Source: an uncultured Lachnospiraceae bacterium | GTDB lineage: Bacteria; Bacillota; Clostridia; Lachnospirales; Lachnospiraceae | Length of the DNA stretch: 5,014 bases | Assembly: GCA_958444395.1 (NCBI GenBank) | Contig: CAUCOL010000155.1 | Span: 1 to 5,014, forward strand | Direction of reading: 5' to 3' | Shown here: positions 1 to 5,014 of the stretch, in pieces | How positions within the stretch are numbered: the first letter of the stretch is position 1 | How the letters are laid out: the number at the start of each line of letters is the position of its first letter | Notes under the pieces: generated by a model | Seen by the model: the letters and a program-made list of their open reading frames with translations, nothing else | The model's database searches: none | What the model was told of the DNA's origin: nothing | Position numbers and translations under genes: made by a program

Positions 1-140
1 AGAGAATTGGCATGGGAGAGAACGGATATCGCAGATTAAAGAGCCGGTATCTTGTGGAAGATATGAAAGAAACCTACCGTCAGATCTACCGGCAGTTTGA
101 GGATGCAGGCAAAGAGAAAGAAAAGAAAGGGGATGCGTGA
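1..140 (+). CDS. pelF: C-terminal end of a GT4 glycosyltransferase, probable PelF (5' partial)
   Basis: The 5' end is cut by the window; the frame with codons starting at base 3 stays open to TGA at 138-140 and gives 45 residues. The visible tail has a G-x-x-GYRRLKSRYLVEDM-x-x-TYRQIYRQF pattern, the usual C-terminal helix of GT-B family 4 enzymes, which packs back onto the N-terminal domain. It ends in a Lys/Glu-rich tail. PelF is the soluble cytoplasmic polymerase that builds the Pel polysaccharide from a UDP-N-acetylhexosamine and works with PelG. The PelF call rests mainly on position: the stop lies 3 bp before a clear pelG, and pelF-pelG is the conserved order. The tail alone would fit any GT4 enzyme, and no catalytic residue is visible here. 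Confidence 0.72.
   Translation, partial: RIGMGENGYRRLKSRYLVEDMKETYRQIYRQFEDAGKEKEKKGDA
126..132 (+). promoter_or_regulatory. Ribosome binding site of pelG
   Basis: AAAGGGG lies 11 nt before the ATG at 144, inside the last codons of the upstream gene. The spacing is slightly long but acceptable. The start is also supported by the protein, because MAGIG is the conserved PelG N-terminus. Confidence 0.55.
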
Positions 141-143
141 TCC

Positions 144-1598
144 ATGGCAGGAATAGGAGTAAAACTACAGAAAATATATGACAGGCGTACGATTCTTGCA
201 AATCTGGCAGGATTCGGGTACAGTACCATGGTTACAATCGCACCGATGTTTGTTGTAATCGGCAATGTGATGCTGATGAGCCATTTTCTTGGATACGAGA
301 CAGTAGGGTATGCGAGAAGAGGTTTATTTTCTGGTACGGTACTTTACATTTTTATTTTTTCCCTGCTGATCGCAGCGCCATTTAACGCTGTATTATCAAG
401 ATATATGTCCGATATTATTTATGAAGAAAAGTACGAAGATATTCTGCCGTGCTATGATGTCGGGTTATTTTTAAATATTTGTTTCGGATGTATGTTTGCA
501 ATCCCGTTCTGTATTAGGGAGTATCTGACAGGGCAGGTGGATCTGGTATTTGTTTTTACCGGATTTTGTGGTTTTATAGCGCTTCTTTTGGTGTTTTATT
601 CCATGTTGTATCTGTCAATCTGTAAGGATTACCAGAAAATATCATTATTTTTCCTCATGGGAATGGCAGCGGCATTCGGACTTGCATGGCTGCTTGTGAA
701 GGTGTTTCACAGGGAGATCATATACAGCATGCTCCTGTCACTGACGATTGGATTTTTCCTGACGGCAGCGATATCAGCGGCGACGATAAAGAGCTATTTT
801 AAAAGAAACAGCCATCAGTACCGTAAGGTGCTTCATTATTTTAAAACTTACTGGCATCTTATCGCGACGAACCTGTTGTATACGTTAGGTCTGTATATAC
901 ATAATTTTGTTTTCTGGACAACGGATTTAAAGATGACGGTAGCAGATACATTTGTTTATGCGCCGGCATATGATATGGCGACCTGTCTGGCGATGTTTAC
1001 AAATCTTTCATCGACGATCATTTTTATCAGCCGTGTGGAAATGCATTTTCATGAAAGATACAAGGCATATTCAGAGGCTGTTATCGGTGGAAGATGGGAA
1101 GATATCAACAATGCAAAAAACAGGATGTTCCGCCAGCTTGCATCTGAGCTTATGAACCTTGTGAGAATCCAGTTTATTGTCTCGGTTGTGCTTTATCTGT
1201 TTTGCGTGATATTTTTGCCCGGACTGGGATTTTCGGGACTTGTAATGCAGATCTATCCGTGTCTTGCGGCCGGGTACTTTATTCTTTTTCTGCTCTACGC
1301 AGAATTGATTTTCCTGTATTATTTTAATGATATGACAGGGGCGCTTTTAACGGCGGTCTGCTTTTGTATGGGCACTTTCCTTGGAACGCTGTTTTCAAAA
1401 CAGCTTCCGGATCTCTGGTATGGTGCAGGGCTTGTCATGGGAAGTTCTCTTGGATTTACCGTTGGATATTTCAGACTTCGCTGGGTAGAACGTCATATGG
1501 ATGTGCATATTTTCTGCCAGGGCGAATTATTTAAAATAAAAAGGGGAAGAAAACCTTCCGCAAAAAGTTATGACAGAAGAGAGGAGATAAAGGCATGA
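144..1598 (+). CDS. pelG: PelG-like polysaccharide exporter membrane protein
   Basis: This 484-residue polytopic membrane protein matches PelG, the putative inner-membrane exporter of the Pel polysaccharide, distantly related to MOP/Wzx flippases. Visible PelG hallmarks are the N-terminus MAGIGVKLQK followed by a hydrophobic segment (about 24-46), and LLYTLGLYIHNFVFWTTD (244-261), which corresponds to the family's YNLG-x-W-x-DK-x-x-FW region. Others are DTFVYAPAYD (268-277), then ISRVEMHFHERYKAY (295-309) at the family's Et-x-F-x-x-x-Y site, and LYYFNDMTGAL (391-401). About 12 hydrophobic helices can be read, at roughly 24-46, 62-84, 103-122, 132-158, 166-186, 192-214, 238-257, 280-296, 340-360, 366-393, 398-416 and 425-443. 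A basic cytoplasmic tail of about 40 residues follows. The length is close to the usual 450-490. It sits directly after the probable pelF end, and its stop overlaps the next start as ATGA, so translation is probably coupled. Family assignment is strong; the exported polymer is inferred. Confidence 0.92.
   Translation: MAGIGVKLQKIYDRRTILANLAGFGYSTMVTIAPMFVVIGNVMLMSHFLGYETVGYARRGLFSGTVLYIFIFSLLIAAPFNAVLSRYMSDIIYEEKYEDILPCYDVGLFLNICFGCMFAIPFCIREYLTGQVDLVFVFTGFCGFIALLLVFYSMLYLSICKDYQKISLFFLMGMAAAFGLAWLLVKVFHREIIYSMLLSLTIGFFLTAAISAATIKSYFKRNSHQYRKVLHYFKTYWHLIATNLLYTLGLYIHNFVFWTTDLKMTVADTFVYAPAYDMATCLAMFTNLSSTIIFISRVEMHFHERYKAYSEAVIGGRWEDINNAKNRMFRQLASELMNLVRIQFIVSVVLYLFCVIFLPGLGFSGLVMQIYPCLAAGYFILFLLYAELIFLYYFNDMTGALLTAVCFCMGTFLGTLFSKQLPDLWYGAGLVMGSSLGFTVGYFRLRWVERHMDVHIFCQGELFKIKRGRKPSAKSYDRREEIKA
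1579..1586 (+). promoter_or_regulatory. Ribosome binding site of the DUF2304 gene
   Basis: GAGAGGAG is a strong Shine-Dalgarno sequence 8 nt before the ATG at 1595. It lies inside the last codons of pelG. With the ATGA stop/start overlap it fixes the start and suggests coupled but independently boosted translation. Confidence 0.65.
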
Positions 1599-1978
1599 TA
1601 CTAAAAATATTACTGATAGGTTTTGGAGTGTTTTTACTCATTCTGGATCTTTTTATGTATGCAAGACAAAAACTGACCGATGGGATCGGACTTGGATGGG
1701 CGATTGTTTCTGTGGCATTTCTTGTGGCGGGAATTGTCGTAGCGCCGGATGCTGCTGTTTGCTTATGGAGCAGTGGAAAAGGCGGAATACTGCTTGCGTT
1801 TGCAGTATTTGTTGTCATAATCCTGTTTTTATTTAAAATCACCATGGCAGTGTCTGTTGTGGTGGTAAAAAACCAGGAATTAGCGATGCAGGTATCATTG
1901 CTCAATCAGGAAAATGAAAGAATATTGCAGGAACTGAAGGTGCTTGTGGATGAAAAAGAAAATATTATTCGTGATTAA
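1595..1978 (+). CDS. Small three-helix membrane protein, DUF2304 family
   Basis: The 127-residue protein has hydrophobic segments at about 2-23, 31-50 and 63-90, then a charged helical tail (about 92-127). The tail contains KNQELAMQVSLLNQENER, with Leu/Ile spacing that could form a short coiled coil. This architecture, a basic/polar turn after TM1 (ARQKLTDG), TM3 running into an 'LaqelALL'-like helix, and a position among glycosyltransferase genes, fits DUF2304. These are short membrane proteins of unknown biochemical role often found beside GT2 enzymes in surface-glycan loci. A reasonable inference is a membrane platform or partner for a soluble glycosyltransferase, possibly the GT2 two genes downstream. 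It overlaps pelG by 4 bp and the next gene by 29 bp. The family call is by pattern and not certain; an unrelated small scaffold taking the place of PelE is the main alternative. Confidence 0.7.
   Translation: MILKILLIGFGVFLLILDLFMYARQKLTDGIGLGWAIVSVAFLVAGIVVAPDAAVCLWSSGKGGILLAFAVFVVIILFLFKITMAVSVVVVKNQELAMQVSLLNQENERILQELKVLVDEKENIIRD
1936..1941 (+). promoter_or_regulatory. Ribosome binding site selecting the ATG start of the second GT4 gene
   Basis: GAAGGT ends 8 nt before the ATG at 1950. The in-frame TTG at 1944 would lie only 2 nt after it, too close for efficient initiation, so ATG 1950 (MKKKILFVIN) is preferred. The site lies within the DUF2304 coding region. Confidence 0.5.
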
Positions 1979-3173
1979 TACATTAGGCGGAGCCGGTGCG
2001 GAGATGGCACTTTTAGAACTGCTTGAAAAACTGATAAAGGAAAATGAAAAGACGAAAGACGTGCAGTACGAGATATCTCTTTATGTTCTGATGGGACAGG
2101 GAGAACTGATAAATCGGCTGCCCAAAGAGGTCGTATTAAAAAATAAATCCTATCAGCCTTTGTCGGTTTTACAGAAAAAGGGAAGATATTTTATGTACAG
2201 AACGATCCTTAAGACCATGTTTGTGCGGGGAACAATATTTTGCCTGTTACCATATCTTTTATCATCGCTTGCAGATATGATAAAGAAGAAAAAAATTTTG
2301 CCAGATAAACTGCTCTGGCGGGTACTCTCCGATGGAGGGGAACGGTTTACAGAGGAATATGATCTTGCGGTTGCCTATTTAGAGGGGGGATCGGCGTATT
2401 ACGTTGCAGACCACGTATGTGCAAAGAAAAAAGCAGCATTCATACATATTGATTATACAAAGGCAGGATATACCAGAAAACTGGACCGTGACTGTTATCT
2501 GAAATATGATGCCATATTCCCGATCGGGGAGGAGGTAAAAGAACAGTTCTTAAAAGTATATCCGGAATGCTGTGGGCGGACAAAAGTTTTCCATAATATT
2601 ATCGATCCGGAAAAAATAAGAACCAAAGCATTACTGCCAGGTGGTTTTTGGGATAATTTTGACGGTGTCAGACTTCTTACGGTCGGACGTCTTACAGAAC
2701 AGAAGTCTTATCCGGTTGCAATTTATGCAATGAAAAAAATCAAAGAGCGACATAAAAATGTTAAGTGGTATGTCCTTGGGGAAGGTCCGAAAAGAAAAGA
2801 ACTTGAACACCTGATTGCTTCGTTAGGATTACAGGATGATTTTATTCTGCTGGGTTCTGCGGAAAATCCGTATCCGTATTATAAGCAGGCAGATATTTAT
2901 GTACATGCGACCGGGTTTGAGGGAAAAAGTATTGCGATACAGGAAGCACAGACAATCGGACTTCCCATTATTGCATCAGAGAGCAGCCGGGAACAGATTA
3001 CGGACGGCGTGGATGGTATTTTATGCAGATTAGAACCGGAAGCAGTCTGTGAAGCGGTCTGTAAAATGGTGGAAGATGAGGAACTGCGAAAACGGTACCG
3101 GGAGGCATCACTTAAGAAAAATGTTGTCTACGAAAAAGACATGGAGCTGCTCACAGGGTTACTGCTTGGCTGA
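1950..3173 (+). CDS. GT4-family glycosyltransferase (GT-B fold)
   Basis: From ATG 1950 the product is 407 residues, a normal length for a retaining GT4 transferase. It begins KKKILFVINTLGGAGAEMAL: a first Rossmann strand followed by the glycine-rich GGAGAE loop (13-18). The C-terminal nucleotide-sugar domain shows LLTVGRLTEQKSY (242-254), WYVLGEGPKRKEL (273-285), ILLGSAENPYPYYKQADIYVHAT (299-321, in part) and the EX7E motif E324-GKSIAIQ-E332, whose Glu residues contact the donor sugar-nucleotide. HIDYTKAGYTRKLD (166-179) and FPIGEEVKEQF (190-200) are typical of capsule/teichoic-type GT4 enzymes. There is no signal peptide, so it is cytoplasmic, but a hydrophobic patch at about 91-108 could touch the membrane. 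It overlaps the DUF2304 gene by 29 bp. Probable role: adding a sugar to a lipid-linked or polymeric acceptor in the exopolysaccharide pathway; donor and acceptor cannot be read. It is distinct from the probable PelF upstream. Confidence 0.9.
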   Translation: MKKKILFVINTLGGAGAEMALLELLEKLIKENEKTKDVQYEISLYVLMGQGELINRLPKEVVLKNKSYQPLSVLQKKGRYFMYRTILKTMFVRGTIFCLLPYLLSSLADMIKKKKILPDKLLWRVLSDGGERFTEEYDLAVAYLEGGSAYYVADHVCAKKKAAFIHIDYTKAGYTRKLDRDCYLKYDAIFPIGEEVKEQFLKVYPECCGRTKVFHNIIDPEKIRTKALLPGGFWDNFDGVRLLTVGRLTEQKSYPVAIYAMKKIKERHKNVKWYVLGEGPKRKELEHLIASLGLQDDFILLGSAENPYPYYKQADIYVHATGFEGKSIAIQEAQTIGLPIIASESSREQITDGVDGILCRLEPEAVCEAVCKMVEDEELRKRYREASLKKNVVYEKDMELLTGLLLG

Positions 3174-3197
3174 TTGAAAGATATATGCAGCAAAAAA

Positions 3198-3204
3198 AGA
3201 GGGG
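3198..3204 (+). promoter_or_regulatory. Ribosome binding site selecting the internal ATG of the GT2 gene
   Basis: AGAGGGG lies 10 nt before ATG 3215. An earlier in-frame ATG at 3185 has only a weak GAAAG at very short spacing, and the ten residues it would add (MQQKKRGKIE) precede the normal GT2 start, so 3215 is preferred. Confidence 0.6.
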
Positions 3205-3214
3205 TAAGATAGAA

Positions 3215-4006
3215 ATGAAAAATCAAAAAGATCTATTGATTATTATGCCGGCGTACAATGAGGAAAAAAATATCGAGGCAGTGCTCTATGAGTTGGAAAA
3301 ACCGGAAATCTCGTCCATTGCGGATATCCTTGTTATGAACGATGCTTCTTCCGATTCCACAAACTGGGTGGTAAAAGCGCATGGACACACGTTAGTCACA
3401 CATGTGTTTAATCTTGGTTACGGCAGTGCGCTGCAGCTTGGGTATAAATATGCGATACGGAGAAAATACCAATACGTGATACAGATGGATGCCGATGGAC
3501 AGCATGATGTATGTAATATTCCAAAGATTTATGAGAGACTCCGGCAGAAAGATGCCGATGGAAGATATCCGGATATTGTGCTTGGATCGAGATTCATGGA
3601 GGGCAGCTCTGATTTTCCGGTTTCTGTGACAAAAAAGCTGGCATATGCATTATTCCGAAAGCTGATCAAAATGACGACCGGACGCCATATCTGCGATCCG
3701 ACGACCGGGCTTCAGGGACTTGACCGGAAGGCATTTTTATATTATTCGAAATATAAACATTTTGATGATAAGTATCCGGATGCAAATATGATCATTCAGA
3801 TGCTGCTGCTTGGATTCAAAGTGGAAGAGATACCGGCGGTTATGCACAACAGACAGACTGGAGTCAGTATGCATTCGGGTTTAAAGCCTGTGATCTATAT
3901 GTTCCGTATGGTTTTCTCGATCATTGGAGTGGTATTTCGTGTAAAAGTATTAAAAATTGACGCAGGGGCAGGGAAAGAAGATGTTTTTTTGGAAGAACAG
4001 AAATAA
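3215..4006 (+). CDS. GT2-family glycosyltransferase, polyprenyl-phosphate sugar synthase-like (DPM1-like)
   Basis: The product is 263 residues from ATG 3215 (273 if ATG 3185 is used). It has a GT-A fold family 2 layout: LLIIMPAYNEEKNIEAVL (7-24) with the nucleotide-binding PAYNEE, VMNDASSDST (40-49), NLGYGSALQLGY (66-77), and the metal-binding MDADGQHD (91-98, DxD at D92/D94). GSRFMEG (124-130), DPTTGLQGLDRKAF (161-174), and a conserved tail GFKVEEIPAVMHNRQTGVSMH (200-220, in part) with R213-x-x-G-x-S follow. This set is that of dolichyl/undecaprenyl-phosphate mannose or glucose synthases, which load one sugar on a polyprenyl phosphate at the inner membrane face. Unlike GtrB/ArnC-type enzymes it has no C-terminal pair of transmembrane helices; only an amphipathic to hydrophobic stretch (about 226-246) is seen. 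A separate membrane partner is therefore plausible, and the DUF2304 protein is a candidate. The gene lies 41 bp after the GT4 gene and overlaps the next gene by 26 bp. The sugar is unknown; a polymer-extending GT2 is the alternative. Confidence 0.88.
   Translation: MKNQKDLLIIMPAYNEEKNIEAVLYELEKPEISSIADILVMNDASSDSTNWVVKAHGHTLVTHVFNLGYGSALQLGYKYAIRRKYQYVIQMDADGQHDVCNIPKIYERLRQKDADGRYPDIVLGSRFMEGSSDFPVSVTKKLAYALFRKLIKMTTGRHICDPTTGLQGLDRKAFLYYSKYKHFDDKYPDANMIIQMLLLGFKVEEIPAVMHNRQTGVSMHSGLKPVIYMFRMVFSIIGVVFRVKVLKIDAGAGKEDVFLEEQK
3964..3973 (+). promoter_or_regulatory. Probable ribosome binding region of the DUF4832 gene
   Basis: AGGGGCAGGG ends 7 nt before ATG 3981, inside the last codons of the GT2 gene. 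The open frame reaches back only to a TAA at 3951-3953, and the only earlier start is TTG 3957 with no Shine-Dalgarno match, so ATG 3981 is the best choice. Confidence 0.45.
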
Positions 4007-5014
4007 AAAACATTTGACAGCAATTCTCCCGGAGGAGAGCAGGAAAGAATGCACAAATCCGGGCAGGGGCTGGTACCATATTTATACGTTTACACTTGAT
4101 AAAAGAGATGTGGAAGGACTTTTATATCTGCCGTTTTGGGATGAGGAGACACTGGCACTGGTACGGCTTGATATTGGAGCATTTCGGTGTAAGATCCTTT
4201 CAAAAGAGGCACTGGAATATGCAGAGGAGATTTTAAAATGTTTTCATGACCGGGGAAAAGATATCATTCTGCGTGTGTTGTATGATACACAGGGAAAGGG
4301 AATGGAGCGGGAACCGGCATTATTTTCCATGGTTTTAACACATATGAAACAGCTTGGAACGGTTGTACGTGCGTATGAGAGTGATATTTTTATAACGCAG
4401 GGGTTGTTTGTCGGGAACTGGGGAGAAATGCACGGATCAAAATTTTTAGACCGGGAATATATCCGGGAACTTTATGCTGTATGGAGAGAAGTGCTTGGAA
4501 CAGACATTAAGATTGCGCTCAGAAAGCCATCTTTTTGCCGTATGGTAGTGGTAAAAGAGAATGAAAAAACAGTACCGGGTGTATTCGATGATGCAATTTT
4601 CGGCTCAGAAAATCATATGGGAACATTTGGTCAAAAGAAAAAAAAGGAAAGTATCTGGACAGACGACTGGTGCATGGCTGATGAACTGCTCTATATGCAG
4701 GAAAATTGTGGAATGATTCCGTTTGGAGGCGAGGTGCTTTCCGGACAGATGGCTGGTGCAAAGGAAACACTATGCACACTGCAGGATTTTCGTGTTTCCT
4801 ATCTCAACAGTATTTATGAGGATCAGGTCTTAGAACAATGGAAGCAGACTGCGTACGGGGAATGGGGCAGTCTTTATCAGTATATCGGCGAACATTTGGG
4901 GTATCGTTTTGTGGTAAAGAATGCAGAGTTTTATTCTGACAGGATTGAGATTATGATAGAAAATACAGGATTTTCTAATATCTGTGATAAGGCAGAACTC
5001 ATGTTGGTAAAGGA
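3981..5014 (+). CDS. DUF4874/DUF4832 protein, putative TIM-barrel carbohydrate-active enzyme (3' partial)
   Basis: The frame stays open from ATG 3981 to the window end: 344 full codons without a stop, so the C-terminus is missing. TNPGRGWYHIYTF (25-37) matches the conserved start of DUF4874 (NP-x-RG-[FWY]). GNWGEMHGS (145-153) corresponds to the family's WGE-x-H motif at a barrel strand end, with E149 a possible catalytic acid. DUF4832-type signals follow: VFDDAIFGSENHMGTFG (201-217), IPFGGEVLSG (246-255, with E251), then YGEWGSLYQYIGEHLGYRF (292-310). After that a beta-rich segment begins, EIMIENTGFSNI, like the usual C-terminal sandwich domain. These families are found in polysaccharide loci and look like glycoside hydrolases or glycan-binding proteins, but biochemical function is not established to my knowledge. 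The N-terminus (MFFWKNRNKKHLTAIL) has no clear signal peptide. Context suggests trimming, modification or recognition of the polymer made by the operon. Confidence 0.85.
   Translation, partial: MFFWKNRNKKHLTAILPEESRKECTNPGRGWYHIYTFTLDKRDVEGLLYLPFWDEETLALVRLDIGAFRCKILSKEALEYAEEILKCFHDRGKDIILRVLYDTQGKGMEREPALFSMVLTHMKQLGTVVRAYESDIFITQGLFVGNWGEMHGSKFLDREYIRELYAVWREVLGTDIKIALRKPSFCRMVVVKENEKTVPGVFDDAIFGSENHMGTFGQKKKKESIWTDDWCMADELLYMQENCGMIPFGGEVLSGQMAGAKETLCTLQDFRVSYLNSIYEDQVLEQWKQTAYGEWGSLYQYIGEHLGYRFVVKNAEFYSDRIEIMIENTGFSNICDKAELMLVK

Noticed and set aside
952..1155. 67-codon + strand frame inside pelG
   Set aside because: It overlaps conserved PelG motifs in another frame and its Arg/Trp/His-rich composition is typical of an out-of-frame shadow; the same applies to 2836-3033 within the GT4 gene.
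1531..1905. Open reading frame of 124 codons on the minus strand
   Set aside because: It is antisense to the end of pelG and the DUF2304 gene, Thr/Asn/Pro-rich without family features, and has no clear ribosome binding site. The + strand genes fully explain the region.
3146..3214. Possible terminator in the gap between the GT4 and GT2 genes
   Set aside because: Only a tiny GAGC-T-GCTC palindrome inside the GT4 end is seen, with no GC-rich stem followed by a T run. The operon most likely reads through.
3488..3562. Direct repeat GATGCCGATGGA occurring twice, about 63 bp apart
   Set aside because: Both copies encode a DADG tetrapeptide (MDADGQHD and KDADGR) in the same frame. The first is the conserved DxD site; the second looks like chance, and no longer repeat unit surrounds them.
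4014..4019. TTGACA, a perfect -35-like hexamer
   Set aside because: At 17 nt spacing the -10 position reads GAGCAG, with no TATAAT-like match, and the site lies inside the DUF4832 coding region.
4031..4037. Strong Shine-Dalgarno-like GGAGGAG inside the DUF4832 gene
   Set aside because: The only nearby ATG (4049) is out of frame and stops after about 16 codons. Using a later start would remove the conserved NPGRGWY motif or lie too far away, so it is read as coding sequence (PEES).
4638..4646. A8G run containing the slippery heptamer A-AAA-AAG
   Set aside because: DUF4832 motifs continue in the zero frame on the far side, and a -1 shift meets a stop about 12 codons later. No stimulatory hairpin was obvious, so programmed frameshifting is not supported.
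4519..4779. Open reading frame of 86 codons on the minus strand
   Set aside because: It is antisense to well conserved DUF4832 motifs, and its composition (His/Phe/Pro/Ser-rich) is that of a shadow frame.

Overview
The window looks like part of an exopolysaccharide operon from a low-to-moderate GC Firmicute. The protein flavour, codon use and gene set suggest Lachnospiraceae (Roseburia, Blautia or Eubacterium-like gut Clostridia); this is an inference from style, not a database match. All six coding regions lie on the + strand and are nearly gapless. The largest gap is about 41 bp, two junctions overlap by 26 and 29 bp, and one overlaps as ATGA. No internal terminator or convincing promoter is visible, so the set probably forms one transcript that starts upstream of the window and continues past its end.

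Layout: (1) bases 1-140 are the C-terminal 45 codons of a GT4-type glycosyltransferase, most likely PelF. (2) 144-1598 is PelG, a polytopic exporter-like membrane protein that starts with the hallmark MAGIG and carries PelG-type internal motifs. (3) 1595-1978 is a small three-helix membrane protein of the DUF2304 type. (4) 1950-3173 is a second GT4 glycosyltransferase. (5) 3215-4006 is a GT2 glycosyltransferase resembling dolichol/polyprenyl-phosphate sugar synthases. (6) 3981 to the window end is the first 344 codons of a DUF4874/DUF4832 protein, a putative TIM-barrel carbohydrate-active protein.

Working model (inference): PelF and PelG form the polymerising and exporting core of a Pel-like, aminosugar-rich polysaccharide system in a Gram-positive. 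The DUF2304 protein, the second GT4 and the DPM1-like GT2 look like an added module that makes a lipid-linked sugar or decorates the polymer. The DUF4832 protein would trim or bind the glycan. The more unusual points are the GT and DUF2304 genes directly after pelG, the lack of a visible signal peptide on the DUF4832 protein, and a GT2 without clear membrane anchors in the same operon as a small membrane protein that could anchor it.
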